A stretch of DNA of 64,000 bases from Blastococcus saxobsidens (GTDB taxonomy: Bacteria > Actinomycetota > Actinomycetes > Mycobacteriales > Geodermatophilaceae). The position numbers and the translations under genes were made by a program. Positions 23,370-32,195 of the stretch are shown in pieces. The stretch covers positions 1 through 64,000 of the forward strand of contig NZ_POQT01000020.1 in NCBI RefSeq assembly GCF_002938435.1. Reading direction: 5' to 3'. Positions within the stretch are counted from its first letter, which is position 1. The number at the start of each line of letters is the position of its first letter. The notes under the pieces are model-generated. The model was not told the DNA's origin, made no database searches, and saw only the letters and a list, made by a program, of their open reading frames with translations.

Positions 23370-25789
23370 TGAGCACCGACACCACCTCCGACGTACCGAC
23401 CGGGGGCACGCCGGACGACGGCGACAACGTCCGCTGGTTCGCCGAGCTCGGGCTGGCCGACCTGGAGGTGGTGGGCGGCAAGAACTCCTCGCTGGGCGAG
23501 ATGATCTCCCAGCTCGCCGACGCCGGGGTCAGCGTGCCCGACGGCTTCGCCACCACGGCGGCGGCCTACCAGCGCTTCCTCGGTGACACCGGGCTCGCGG
23601 ACCGGATCGCCGAACGGCTGCGCGGCCTGGACACCGACGACGTCCGGGCCCTGTCGGCCGCCGGCCAGGAGATCCGCCGGGCCGTGGTCGAGCAGCCGTT
23701 CCCGCCGGCCCTGGAGGGCGACATCCGCAAGGCCTACGAGCAGCTGGCCGGCGACGACGCCGAGGCCTCCTTCGCGGTCCGCTCCAGCGCCACCGCCGAG
23801 GACCTCCCGGACGCCTCCTTCGCCGGGCAGCAGGAGACGTTCCTCAACGTGCGCGGCATCGACGCGGTGCTGCAGGCCGTTCGCGAGGTCTACGCCTCGC
23901 TCTACAACGACCGGGCGATCGCCTACCGGGTGCACCACGGCTTCGACCACGAGGCGGTCTCGCTGTCGGCGGGCGTGCAGCGGATGGTGCGCTCCGACAT
24001 CGGCGCCTCGGGCGTCATGTTCACCATGGACACCGAGTCCGGGTTCCGCGACGCCGTCTTCATCACCTCGGCCTACGGCCTCGGCGAGGGGGTCGTGCAG
24101 GGCGCGGTCAACCCCGACGAGTTCTACGTCTACAAGCCCGCGCTGGCCGCCGGGCGCCCGGCGATCCTCAAGCGGGGCGTGGGGGAGAAGGCCACCAAGA
24201 TGGTCTACACCGAGCACGCGGAGGTGGGCCGGACGACGGCGTTCGTCGACGTCGACCCCGCCGAGCGCCGGCTGCTGTCCCTCACCGACGACGAGGTCCT
24301 CGAGCTGGCCCGCCAGGCCGTCCGGATCGAGGAGCACTACGGCCGGCCGATGGACATCGAGTGGGGCAGGGACGGGCTGACCGGGAAGCTGTTCATCCTG
24401 CAGGCGCGCCCGGAGACCGTGCAGTCCCGGTCGGGCAACACCTCCGAGCGGTACCGGCTCACCGGCACCGGGGAGGTCATCGCCGAGGGGCGGGCGATCG
24501 GCCAGAAGATCGGGGCCGGTGCCGTCCGGGTGCTCGACGACATCGACCAGATGGACTCCTTCGTCGCCGGGGACGTGCTCGTCGCGGACATGACCGACCC
24601 GGACTGGGAACCGATCATGAAGCGGGCCTCGGCGATCGTCACCAACCGCGGGGGGCGCACCTGCCACGCGGCGATCATCGCCCGCGAGCTGGGCATCCCC
24701 GCCGTCGTCGGCACCGGCACGGCCACCCGTACGCTGTCCGACGGCGACACCGTGACCGTCTCCTGCGCCGAGGGCGACACCGGCTTCATCTACGCCGGTG
24801 AGGTCGGCTTCGAGGTGGCCGAGACCGAGCTCGACGCCATGCCGGAGATCCCGACCAAGATCATGATGAACGTCGGGACGCCGGAGCAGGCCTTCGCGTT
24901 CTCCCGGCTGCCGCACTCCGGCGTGGGGCTGGCCCGGCTGGAATTCATCATCAACCGGCAGATCGGCATCCACCCGCGGGCGCTGCTGGAGCTCGACCGG
25001 CTCGAGGGGAAGCTCAAGGCGCAGATCGAGGAGCGGATCGTCGCCTACCCCTCGCCGCGGGACTTCTTCGTGCAGCGGGTCGCCGAGGGCGTCTCGATGA
25101 TCGCCGCGGCGTTCGCGCCCGAGCCGGTGATCGTGCGGATGAGCGACTTCAAGTCCAACGAGTACGCCAATCTCCTCGGCGGCGAGCAGTACGAGCCGCA
25201 CGAGGAGAACCCGATGATCGGCTACCGCGGGGCCTCGCGGTACCTGTCGGACGACTTCACCGAGTGCTTCGCCATGGAGTGCGAGGCGCTGCGGTACGTC
25301 CGCGACGAGATGGGCCTGACGAACGTCAAGATCATGATCCCGTTCGTCCGGACGGTGGCCGAGATCGAGGGCGTCGTCCGGCTGCTGGGCGAGCACGGGC
25401 TGCGCCGCGGGGAGAACGACCTGTCCGTGGTGATGATGTGCGAGCTGCCGTCCAACGCGCTGCTGGCCGGCGACTTCCTCGAGCACGTCGACGGCTTCTC
25501 CATCGGCTCCAACGACATGACGCAGCTGACGCTGGGGCTCGACCGCGACTCCGCACTGGTGGCCGGGGGCTTCGACGAGCGCGACCCCGCGGTGCTCGCG
25601 CTGCTGGAGATGGCGATCCGGGCCTGCCTGGAGCGGGGCAAGTACGTCGGCATCTGCGGCCAGGGCCCCAGCGACCACCCCGACCTCGCGCAGTGGCTCG
25701 TGGAGCAGGGCATCGAGAGCATGTCGCTCAACCCGGACACCGTCGTCGACACCTGGCTGCACCTGGCGAAGCTCGCTCGCGCGTCCTGA
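23369..25789 (+). CDS. ppsA: Phosphoenolpyruvate synthase
   Basis: An 806-residue protein of normal PpsA length. The N-terminal ATP/pyruvate-binding domain spans about 20-350 ([36 protein letters not shown]). The swivelling phosphohistidine domain has [15 protein letters not shown] with catalytic His433; the preceding Thr is the regulatory site for PpsR. The C-terminal PEP-binding barrel runs to about 800 ([33 protein letters not shown]). It makes PEP from pyruvate and ATP for gluconeogenesis, which suits growth on pyruvate-yielding substrates such as the sugar acids and lactate handled by neighbouring genes. Confidence 0.96.
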   Translation: MSTDTTSDVPTGGTPDDGDNVRWFAELGLADLEVVGGKNSSLGEMISQLADAGVSVPDGFATTAAAYQRFLGDTGLADRIAERLRGLDTDDVRALSAAGQEIRRAVVEQPFPPALEGDIRKAYEQLAGDDAEASFAVRSSATAEDLPDASFAGQQETFLNVRGIDAVLQAVREVYASLYNDRAIAYRVHHGFDHEAVSLSAGVQRMVRSDIGASGVMFTMDTESGFRDAVFITSAYGLGEGVVQGAVNPDEFYVYKPALAAGRPAILKRGVGEKATKMVYTEHAEVGRTTAFVDVDPAERRLLSLTDDEVLELARQAVRIEEHYGRPMDIEWGRDGLTGKLFILQARPETVQSRSGNTSERYRLTGTGEVIAEGRAIGQKIGAGAVRVLDDIDQMDSFVAGDVLVADMTDPDWEPIMKRASAIVTNRGGRTCHAAIIARELGIPAVVGTGTATRTLSDGDTVTVSCAEGDTGFIYAGEVGFEVAETELDAMPEIPTKIMMNVGTPEQAFAFSRLPHSGVGLARLEFIINRQIGIHPRALLELDRLEGKLKAQIEERIVAYPSPRDFFVQRVAEGVSMIAAAFAPEPVIVRMSDFKSNEYANLLGGEQYEPHEENPMIGYRGASRYLSDDFTECFAMECEALRYVRDEMGLTNVKIMIPFVRTVAEIEGVVRLLGEHGLRRGENDLSVVMMCELPSNALLAGDFLEHVDGFSIGSNDMTQLTLGLDRDSALVAGGFDERDPAVLALLEMAIRACLERGKYVGICGQGPSDHPDLAQWLVEQGIESMSLNPDTVVDTWLHLAKLARAS

Positions 25790-25798
25790 CCGACCGCG

Positions 25799-25838
25799 GC
25801 CGCACCGGCACCGCTCCCGGGAGCGGTGCCGGTGCGGC
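25799..25838. terminator. Perfect 40-bp palindrome, bidirectional terminator
   Basis: From 25799 to 25838 each base pairs with its mirror, with centre CTCCC/GGGAG, giving a 20-bp arm and no unpaired spacer on paper. It lies ten bases after the ppsA stop and eight before the stop of the convergent TetR gene. It should terminate both transcripts. Confidence 0.8.
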
Positions 25839-25845
25839 GCGGGGC

Positions 25846-26454
25846 TCAGCCCGCCCGGGGGTCGCTCAGCTGGGTCCCGATCCACGCCGCGGCGAGCCGG
25901 CGGGCCCGGGCGAGCGGGTCGTCGCCGGGCAGCCCGGGGGTCGTGGCCGCGCGCGCGAAGCGGTTCAGGGCGCCGTCGTAGAGCAGCAGCAGGGTGGCCG
26001 CGGCCTCCTCCGGGTCGAGGAGGCCGGCGGCGGAGGCGAGCTCCCGGAGGCGCTCGCCGAGCAGCCGGGTGTCGGCCTCCAGCCACGGGTGCCCCGGGTG
26101 GTCGGCGGGCAGCTCGGTGGCGGCCGCGAGGAAGGCGCAGCCGCGGCCGTTGCCCTCCCGGGACCGGTACCGCGCGACCGCGTCGAACAGCGACAGCAGC
26201 CGGTCGACCGGGTCGTCCCGCTCGGCCAGCACCTCGTCCCAGGTCAGCCGCCACCTCTCGTGCCGGCGGCCCAGGTACGCGGCCACGAGGGCGTCCTTGC
26301 CCGCGAAGTGGGCGTACATCGTGGCCGGGGAGACCCCGGCGCGGGTCAGCACCGCGTCCACCCCGGTCGCGGCGATGCCGGAGGCGTAGAACAGCTCGCC
26401 GGCCGCGGTCAGCAGCCGCTCGCGTGCCGGTGGGGTGGCGGGAGCCCTCGTCAT
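25846..26454 (-). CDS. TetR-family repressor
   Basis: A 202-residue regulator. Residues about 10-57 form the TetR helix-turn-helix (RERLLTAAGELFYASG, VDAVLTRAGVSPATMYAHFAGKDAL), followed by a helical ligand-binding domain containing NGRGCAFLAAATELP. It is divergent from the MFS-DAHP synthase pair. Two related short palindromes between the genes are candidate operators, so it most likely represses the exporter and itself. Confidence 0.9.
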   Translation of the reverse strand: MTRAPATPPARERLLTAAGELFYASGIAATGVDAVLTRAGVSPATMYAHFAGKDALVAAYLGRRHERWRLTWDEVLAERDDPVDRLLSLFDAVARYRSREGNGRGCAFLAAATELPADHPGHPWLEADTRLLGERLRELASAAGLLDPEEAAATLLLLYDGALNRFARAATTPGLPGDDPLARARRLAAAWIGTQLSDPRAG

Positions 26455-26464
26455 GCCCCTACTG

Positions 26465-26492
26465 TAACGAGCGTTATGCCGAAACGATCGTT
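26465..26492. promoter_or_regulatory. Paired TetR operator candidates between tetR and the MFS gene
   Basis: TAACGAGCGTTA (26465-26476) and AACGATCGTT (26483-26492) are palindromes with the common core AACGANCGTT, 18 bases centre to centre. The first touches and the second covers the beginning of the longest MFS reading frame. Binding here would block both divergent promoters. Confidence 0.55.
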
Positions 26493-27738
26493 ACGTCGCC
26501 CGCCGGAGCCGCACGGCGGTTCGGGGATGGTCGTGGCCGGCCTGGCTGTCATCGCCGTCACCTACGGCCTGGCCCGCTACGGCTACGGCCTCTACCTGCC
26601 CCAGTTCCGCGCGGCGTTCGACCTGTCGGCCGGTACCGCCGGCGCCATCGCGGCCGGCGGGTACGTCGGCTACTGCGCTGCCGCCGTCGTGGCCGGCGGC
26701 CTGACCGGCGGGGGCCGGGCCCGCCTGGCGCTGTGGGCGGCCGGCGGGAGCGCCGCTGCCGGTTCGCTGCTCGTGGCTGCCGCCTGGGACGGCGCCTCCC
26801 TGGCGGTCGGTGCGCTGATCGCCGGCAGCGGTGCCGGTGCCGCCACCCCGGCCCTGGTGGCGGCCGTCGCCGGCACGGTCGCGCTCCGCGAGCAGCCACG
26901 CGCCCAGGGCGTGGTCAACAGCGGGACCGGCGCCGGCGTGGTCGTCGGCGGAATGCTGGTGCTGGCGCTCCCTGCGGCCTGGCGCTGGTCGTGGGCCGGC
27001 TTCGCCGTCGCGGCACTGCTGGTCACCGGCTGGGCGGACCGCCGCAGCCGCTGGCCCGCGGCCCCGGGCGGTCCGTCCGGGGGCTCGGCGGCTGCCGGCC
27101 GGGTGCCGGTCCGGCAGCTCCGCCGGCCGCTGGCCGCCGCGCTGCTCGCCGGTGCCGGCTGCGCGGGCGTGTGGACCTTCGCCCGCGATCTCCTGACCAC
27201 CGACGGCGGGCTGTCCTCGGCGGTCACCGGGCTGCTGTGGTGCCTGCTGGGTGCGGCGGGCCTGCTGGGCGGGCTCAGCGGGGTGCTCGTCGGACGGGTC
27301 GGCCTGCGCGCCGCCTGGATCGGCACCGTGCTGGCCGCCGCCGCGGGCACGGCCGCGCTCGGCGTGCTCCCGGGGGCCGTGCTCCCGGCGGCGCTGGCGC
27401 TGGCGTGCTTCGGCAGCGCCTTCGTCACGCTCAGCGGCGTCCTGCTCGCCTGGGGCGCGGAACGGGCTCCCGCGGCCGCGGCCGCGGCGGCCGCCGTGCT
27501 CTTCATCGGGCTGACCGTCGGGCAGGCGCTCGGCGCGGTCGGGCTCGGCCTGGTCGCGGGGGCGGCCGGTGCGCCGGTCGCCTTCCTCGCCGCGGGCGCG
27601 CTGCTGGTCCTCGCCGCGGCCGGGGCCGAGCGGCCGCCGCGGGGGTCCGGTGACGGTGCGGGGAACAGGTCCGGCCATGCTGTGCGGGCGGCGATCCCGT
27701 CCGGGGCGCCGGCCCGCCGAGCCGCTGGAGAACCGTGA
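26476..27738 (+). CDS. MFS transporter (YbfB/YjiJ-like)
   Basis: A protein of up to 420 residues with 12 hydrophobic segments. The opening segment (VAGLAVIAVTYGLARYGYGLYLPQFR) is typical of the YbfB/YjiJ-type MFS carriers. ATG 26476 lies within the operator region, so the message would be leaderless. ATG 26527, just before the first membrane segment, is an alternative giving 403 residues. The stop overlaps the start of the DAHP synthase gene (GTGA), so the two are coupled. TetR control suggests an inducible exporter; the substrate is unknown. Confidence 0.82.
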   Translation: MPKRSLRRPPEPHGGSGMVVAGLAVIAVTYGLARYGYGLYLPQFRAAFDLSAGTAGAIAAGGYVGYCAAAVVAGGLTGGGRARLALWAAGGSAAAGSLLVAAAWDGASLAVGALIAGSGAGAATPALVAAVAGTVALREQPRAQGVVNSGTGAGVVVGGMLVLALPAAWRWSWAGFAVAALLVTGWADRRSRWPAAPGGPSGGSAAAGRVPVRQLRRPLAAALLAGAGCAGVWTFARDLLTTDGGLSSAVTGLLWCLLGAAGLLGGLSGVLVGRVGLRAAWIGTVLAAAAGTAALGVLPGAVLPAALALACFGSAFVTLSGVLLAWGAERAPAAAAAAAAVLFIGLTVGQALGAVGLGLVAGAAGAPVAFLAAGALLVLAAAGAERPPRGSGDGAGNRSGHAVRAAIPSGAPARRAAGEP

Positions 27739-28988
27739 CGATGCACGAGCCGACCGTTCCCGCGGACGACATCCTCGGTGCGGCGACGCGGGTCGCCGAC
27801 CTGCTCGTGGACGTCCAGACACGGGTGAACGCGCAGATCGACGCCGCGCACGCCGAGCTCCTGCCGGCGGTCCGGCGACAGCTCGGCGCCGCGGAGCCGG
27901 AGCCGCTGGACGACGCCGGTCTGGTGAACGCCCGGATCACCGGCCTGAGCGTCGTCGTCACGCCGGCCGCCGTCGCGACCGTCGTGCCGCTGTCACCGGC
28001 GTCCCTGGCCACGACGCGGGCCGGCCGGGCGGCCATGACCGGCATCGTGACCGGAGCCGACGACCGACTGGCCGTCATCGCCGGGCCCTGCTCCATCCAC
28101 GACGCGGCCGCCGCGCTCGAGTACGCCGCCTTCCTGGCGCGCATGCGCGAGCGGCACGGCGCGGACCTGGAGATCCTCATGCGGACCTACACCGAGAAGC
28201 CGCGCACCGAGGTCGACTGGAAGGGCTTCGCCTACGACCCGTTCCTCGACGGTTCCAGCCGGATCAGCGTCGGCCTGGTCGCCACCCGGATGCTCATGCG
28301 CCGCATCACCGAGCTGGGCGTCCCGGTGGCCGCCGAACCGCTCAACGCGCTCACCCCGCAGTACGTCGACGGGCTGATCACCTACAACGGCGTCGGTGCC
28401 CGCAACGTGACCGACCAGACGGCGCGCGAGCGCGTATCCGGCTTCTCGTCGGTGGTGGGCTTCAAGAACTCGCCGGAGGGCAGCATCGACTCCGCGATCC
28501 AGGCGGTCGTGGCCGCGCGGGCGCCGCACCAGTTCCTGGGCGTGGACCACCACGGGGTCAGTGCCCAGCTGTCGACGACGGGCAACGACACCGGCCACGT
28601 GATCCTGCGCGGCGCCAAGGACGGTCCCAACTACTCCGCCGCCCACATCGCCGGGACCCGGGCGAAGCTCGCGGCGCGCGGGCTGCCCGAGGTGATCGTG
28701 GTCGACGCCTCCCACGGCAACAGCCAGAAGGACCACCTGCGCCAGATCGAGGTGGTGCGCGACCTCGCGGGGCAGATCGCCGGCGGTGAGCGGGCGATCC
28801 GCGGGGTGATGGTCGAGAGCAACCTGGTGGCCGGGCGGCAGGACCTCGACCAGCAGCGCCCGGCGGACCTGGAGTACGGCAAGAGCGTCACCGACGCCTG
28901 CGTGGACCTGCCGACCACCGAGGCCATGCTCGCCGAGCTCGCCGGGGCGGCCCGGGCCCGGCGGGAGGTCGCCGGTCGGCACGGCTGA
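27735..28988 (+). CDS. Class I DAHP synthase, divergent paralogue
   Basis: A 417-residue enzyme with the class I core: GPCSIHD (117-123), KPRTEVDWKG, GFKNSPEGSIDSAIQA, STTGNDTGHVILRG, GPNYS and VDASHGNSQKDH. It condenses PEP and erythrose 4-phosphate to 3-deoxy-D-arabino-heptulosonate 7-phosphate, the entry to aromatic biosynthesis. Usual members have about 350 residues; here about 60 extra residues precede the barrel. The segment normally reading ARTTESQ with HRELASGLS is replaced by ARNVTDQTARERVSGFS. Together with coupling to a TetR-controlled exporter, this suggests a specialised rather than housekeeping enzyme. GTG 27735 overlaps the upstream stop; ATG 27741 is an alternative. Confidence 0.88.
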   Translation: MTMHEPTVPADDILGAATRVADLLVDVQTRVNAQIDAAHAELLPAVRRQLGAAEPEPLDDAGLVNARITGLSVVVTPAAVATVVPLSPASLATTRAGRAAMTGIVTGADDRLAVIAGPCSIHDAAAALEYAAFLARMRERHGADLEILMRTYTEKPRTEVDWKGFAYDPFLDGSSRISVGLVATRMLMRRITELGVPVAAEPLNALTPQYVDGLITYNGVGARNVTDQTARERVSGFSSVVGFKNSPEGSIDSAIQAVVAARAPHQFLGVDHHGVSAQLSTTGNDTGHVILRGAKDGPNYSAAHIAGTRAKLAARGLPEVIVVDASHGNSQKDHLRQIEVVRDLAGQIAGGERAIRGVMVESNLVAGRQDLDQQRPADLEYGKSVTDACVDLPTTEAMLAELAGAARARREVAGRHG

Positions 28989-29017
28989 CCGCGCGGAAAC
29001 GGGTGAAGGTGCCCGGT

Positions 29018-29037
29018 CGGTGCCGGGGTCGGCACCG
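29018..29037 (+). terminator. Possible hairpin terminator after the DAHP synthase gene
   Basis: CGGTGCC-GGGGTC-GGCACCG forms a 7-bp stem with a 6-base loop 29 bases after the stop. No T-run follows. Confidence 0.4.
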
Positions 29038-29155
29038 GATCGGGAGAAGATGACCACCGAGCCGCCGACTTACCCGTCCGGCGGCTGCCGCGACCGGCGT
29101 CCGGCGAACAGGTCCTCGAGCCGGGGCGCACGCCCCGACCGTCCCAGGGGGGGCT

Positions 29156-29986
29156 ATGGAGAACACTGCCGCCGAGGTGCGCGCCAGGCCGCAGGACCTG
29201 CTGCTCGCGCTGGGAGGCGCGCTGGTCCTGGACAGGTACGAGCAACCGCTCCCGACCCGGGTCTTCCTGGATGCGCTGAGACCCCTGGGCGTCAGCGACG
29301 ACGCGGTCCGGTCGACACTGACCCGGCTGACCGAGCGCAACCTCCTGACCCGCCACCAGGACGGCCGGGTGGCCAGCTACGGCCTGACCGACCGGTCGCA
29401 CCGGCTGCTGCGGGAGGGGCGGGAGCGGGTCGAGGCCACCGAGCCCTTCCACCAGCCGAGCAGCGACTGGACGCTGCTGAGCTTCTCGCTGCCCGAGACG
29501 CACCGGGACGTCCGCAACCGGCTGCGGTCCCGCCTGGCCTGGGCTGGCTTCGGCTGCCTGCGGGACGGGCTGTGGATCGCGCCGGGGCGCGTCGACGTCG
29601 ACCGGATCGTCGACGTCCGCGCCGAGGTCGAGGGCACCCTGCAGATCGACGGGTTCGTCGCCACCCCGACCGCCGACACCGACGTCGCGAGGTTCGTCCG
29701 GCGGGCATGGGACCTCGACGCGCTCCGCCGCGAGCACGAGGAGTTCATCCGTCGCTGGAGCGGTCCGGCTCCGCAGGGCCTGGACCCGGTCGCGCTGTTC
29801 ACCCTGCACGGCGCCGACTGGATCCGGCTGCTCCGGCAGGACCCGGTGCTGCCCGGGCAGCACCTCGGCGAGGACTGGCCTGCCCCCCGATCGGCCGACG
29901 TGCACCGCGCCGTCGTGGCTGGGATCGAGGCCTCCGCGCACGCCGCCTTCGCCGATCTCGTGGCAGACGCCCGGGCCCGTCGCTGA
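29156..29986 (+). CDS. PaaX-family transcriptional regulator
   Basis: A 276-residue protein. The N-terminal winged helix runs over about residues 12-75 (RVFLDALRPLGVSDDAVRS, TLTRLTERNLL). The central PaaX domain is WTLLSFSLPETHRDVRNRLRSRLAWAGFGCLRDGLWIAP in part, and the C-terminal domain follows. PaaX proteins repress phenylacetate or other aromatic catabolic genes in response to a CoA thioester, but no such genes lie next to it here. It is monocistronic, and the next gene is a secreted hydrolase with a palindrome in its promoter. Confidence 0.85.
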   Translation: MENTAAEVRARPQDLLLALGGALVLDRYEQPLPTRVFLDALRPLGVSDDAVRSTLTRLTERNLLTRHQDGRVASYGLTDRSHRLLREGRERVEATEPFHQPSSDWTLLSFSLPETHRDVRNRLRSRLAWAGFGCLRDGLWIAPGRVDVDRIVDVRAEVEGTLQIDGFVATPTADTDVARFVRRAWDLDALRREHEEFIRRWSGPAPQGLDPVALFTLHGADWIRLLRQDPVLPGQHLGEDWPAPRSADVHRAVVAGIEASAHAAFADLVADARARR

Positions 29987-29993
29987 GCACGAC

Positions 29994-30055
29994 GTGAACC
30001 AGTTCACAGAAACATTCGGCAGATCATTGACGGTCGTCGCTCAACTTCCTAGCGT
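29994..30055 (+). promoter_or_regulatory. Promoter and palindromic operator upstream of the secreted hydrolase
   Basis: TTGACG (30027-30032) and TAGCGT (30050-30055) are spaced by 17 bases and form a plausible promoter. GTGAAC-CA-GTTCAC (29994-30007), a perfect 6-bp inverted repeat, lies about 20 bases before the -35 box and is a candidate regulator site. Confidence 0.5.
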
Positions 30056-30092
30056 CTGGAGCTGTTCCCAGCCCCTCCCGTGAGGATGTCGA

Positions 30093-31493
30093 ATGTCCCC
30101 CAGATCCCGTGCCACCGGCCTCGGCTGCGCTCTCGCCGTCTCCCTCTCTCTCGTCACCGCTTCACCTGCCATGGCCGAGGAGTCCTCGGGTCCCCAGCAC
30201 TACGAGGGGCAGCTGGCGAACGAAGACACCACCTGGGTAGCGGACGTCCCCGCCGACTGGACCGGCACCGTGATCCTGTACAGCCACGGTTACCGGCCAA
30301 GCTTCGTCCCGAACGACGCCGCGAACGCTCCGGACGACAAGACCCGGCAAGCACTCCTGGACCGGGGGTACGCGCTGGTCGGCTCCTCCTACGAGCGCAG
30401 CGGCTGGACCTTGGACACCGCGGCCGAGGACCAGCTGCAGACCCTGGCGGCGTTCGGTGCGACGGTCGGTGAGCAGCCGTCGAGGGTCCTCGCGATGGGC
30501 ACGTCCATGGGCGGCCTGGTCACCGGACAGCTCGCCGAGTTGCCGGGCGCGCCCATCGACGGGGCGCTGTCCACCTGCGGGCTCATGCACGGTGGTGTCG
30601 ACCTGCTCAACTACCAGCTCGACGGTGCCCACTCGATCGCCGAGCTTCTCCTGCCGGAGGGCGCCGACGTGCAGCAGGTCGGCTTCGGTGGCAACCTCGG
30701 CGCAGCCCTCGGGACGGCGGGCACCCTCAGCGTGGCCGTCCAGAACGCGAAGAACAGCCCCGAGGGGCGGGCGCGGATCGCGCTGGCCGCCGCGCTCTTC
30801 CATCTGCCCCGCTGGGCGCCGAACCAGGCGGAGCCGGGCCCGCGGGACTACGAGGCGCAGGTCGACGCGCAGGTCGCGCAGCTGACCGGCGCCCTGTCCT
30901 TCTACTACATCGGCCGCGTCGACATCGAGAACACGGTCGGCGGCAACCCGTCGTGGAACGCCGGAGTGGACTACGGGGCGCTGCTGCAGCACGCCGACGA
31001 GCGGGAGCAGGTCGAGGCGCTGTACCGCGCCGCCGGCCTCGATCTCCGTGCAGACCTCGACCTCCTCACGGACACGGCATCGATCACGCCCGACGAGGGC
31101 GCGCTCCAGGAGAACTACGCCATCTCGGAGCTCACCGGCGACCTGCAGGTCCCGACCCTGAGCCTGCACACCACGCACGACGTGCTCGCACCGGTGCAGG
31201 TCCAGGAGGAGTACGCGGAGACCGTGCGCCAGGCCGGCGCGAACGGCCTGCTGCGCCAGGCCGTCACCCACCGGCTCGGCCACTGCGCCTTCACCCCCGC
31301 AGAGCTGGTCGCCTCGGTCGAGGCACTCGACCAGCGGGTCGACACCGGCCACTGGGGATCGGTGGCGAACCCGCGTCAGCTGGACGCGGCCGCCGAGCGG
31401 CTCGACCTCGGCGGCTCGGAGATCCTGCCGAACTACCGGCCGGCGGAGTGGCTCGGCGACCGCGGTGGCGTGTTCGGCGGACCGCGCTTCTGA
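30093..31493 (+). CDS. Secreted alpha/beta hydrolase
   Basis: A 466-residue exported protein. Residues 1-28 form a Sec signal peptide ending TASPAMA before EESS. The alpha/beta-hydrolase core shows an oxyanion region (ILYSHGY), nucleophile Ser138 in GTSMGG, an Asp candidate in TTHDVLAPVQ and the catalytic His candidate in HRLGHCAF. It probably hydrolyses an ester or amide outside the cell; the specific substrate is not evident. It stands alone with its own promoter and converges on lutC across a hairpin terminator. Confidence 0.8.
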   Translation: MSPRSRATGLGCALAVSLSLVTASPAMAEESSGPQHYEGQLANEDTTWVADVPADWTGTVILYSHGYRPSFVPNDAANAPDDKTRQALLDRGYALVGSSYERSGWTLDTAAEDQLQTLAAFGATVGEQPSRVLAMGTSMGGLVTGQLAELPGAPIDGALSTCGLMHGGVDLLNYQLDGAHSIAELLLPEGADVQQVGFGGNLGAALGTAGTLSVAVQNAKNSPEGRARIALAAALFHLPRWAPNQAEPGPRDYEAQVDAQVAQLTGALSFYYIGRVDIENTVGGNPSWNAGVDYGALLQHADEREQVEALYRAAGLDLRADLDLLTDTASITPDEGALQENYAISELTGDLQVPTLSLHTTHDVLAPVQVQEEYAETVRQAGANGLLRQAVTHRLGHCAFTPAELVASVEALDQRVDTGHWGSVANPRQLDAAAERLDLGGSEILPNYRPAEWLGDRGGVFGGPRF

Positions 31494-31512
31494 TCGCGAC
31501 CTCGATCGGCAC

Positions 31513-31541
31513 CGGGCCGGGCACCAGGCGTGCCCGGCCCG
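31513..31541. terminator. Bidirectional terminator between the secreted hydrolase and lutC
   Basis: CGGGCCGGGCAC-CAGGC-GTGCCCGGCCCG is a perfect 12-bp stem with a 5-base loop, lying 19 bases after the hydrolase stop and 30 bases beyond the lutC stop. It serves convergent transcripts. Confidence 0.75.
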
Positions 31542-31571
31542 ATGCCGGCCCGGCCGTCCCGCTGTTCGGGG

Positions 31572-32195
31572 TCAGGCCACCAGGACGACGACCAGCGTCC
31601 GGGGACCGTGCACGCCCTCGACGCGCTGCAGCTCGATGTCGCTGGTCGCCGACGGCCCGCTGATCATCGTGAGCGGCGCCAGCGGGTCCAGCCGGGCCAG
31701 GCCCTCCGGCACGCTGCCGACGACCTGGGCCGCCTCCACGACGCACACCAGGCAGTCCGGCAGCAGGGAGAGGGCCCGCCGGCCCGACAGCGGGCTGCCG
31801 TCGAGCACCAGGGTCCCGGTCTCGGCGATCGCGACGGCGACCCCGGTGACGGTCGCGGCGTAGCCGGCCAGCGCCACCGCGGGGCGGCCGTCGTCCTCGA
31901 CCGCGCCGTCGGGCCGCCGGTCCGCGGGCACTCCCGGGGCGACGACGACGTCGGCGGGGGAGTGCTCGCCGAGCGCCGTCCGCAGGGCGCTGCCGACGGT
32001 GGCCGCGACCTCGGAGGGCGCGCAGCGCACGACCGTCGCCCTGTAGTCCTCGAGCCGGTCGGTCAGTACGTCGAGCAGCTCGTCGGGGGAGCGGTCGTCG
32101 GTGAGCCGGTAGTCGCGCCGGACCTCCGCCGGGGCGGCGCGGTCCGGACCGAGCGCCGTCCGGATGCGGCCCAGGATCTCGTCGCGGGCGCTCAT
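31572..32195 (-). CDS. lutC: Lactate utilization protein LutC (LUD domain)
   Basis: A 207-residue LUD-domain protein (ARDEILGRIRTALG at the N-terminus; VAIAETGTLVLDGSPLSGRRALSLLPD in the core). LutABC together oxidise L-lactate to pyruvate in the cytoplasm. The start overlaps the lutB stop (ATGA). It is the last gene of the lacI-lutABC operon. Confidence 0.92.
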   Translation of the reverse strand: MSARDEILGRIRTALGPDRAAPAEVRRDYRLTDDRSPDELLDVLTDRLEDYRATVVRCAPSEVAATVGSALRTALGEHSPADVVVAPGVPADRRPDGAVEDDGRPAVALAGYAATVTGVAVAIAETGTLVLDGSPLSGRRALSLLPDCLVCVVEAAQVVGSVPEGLARLDPLAPLTMISGPSATSDIELQRVEGVHGPRTLVVVLVA

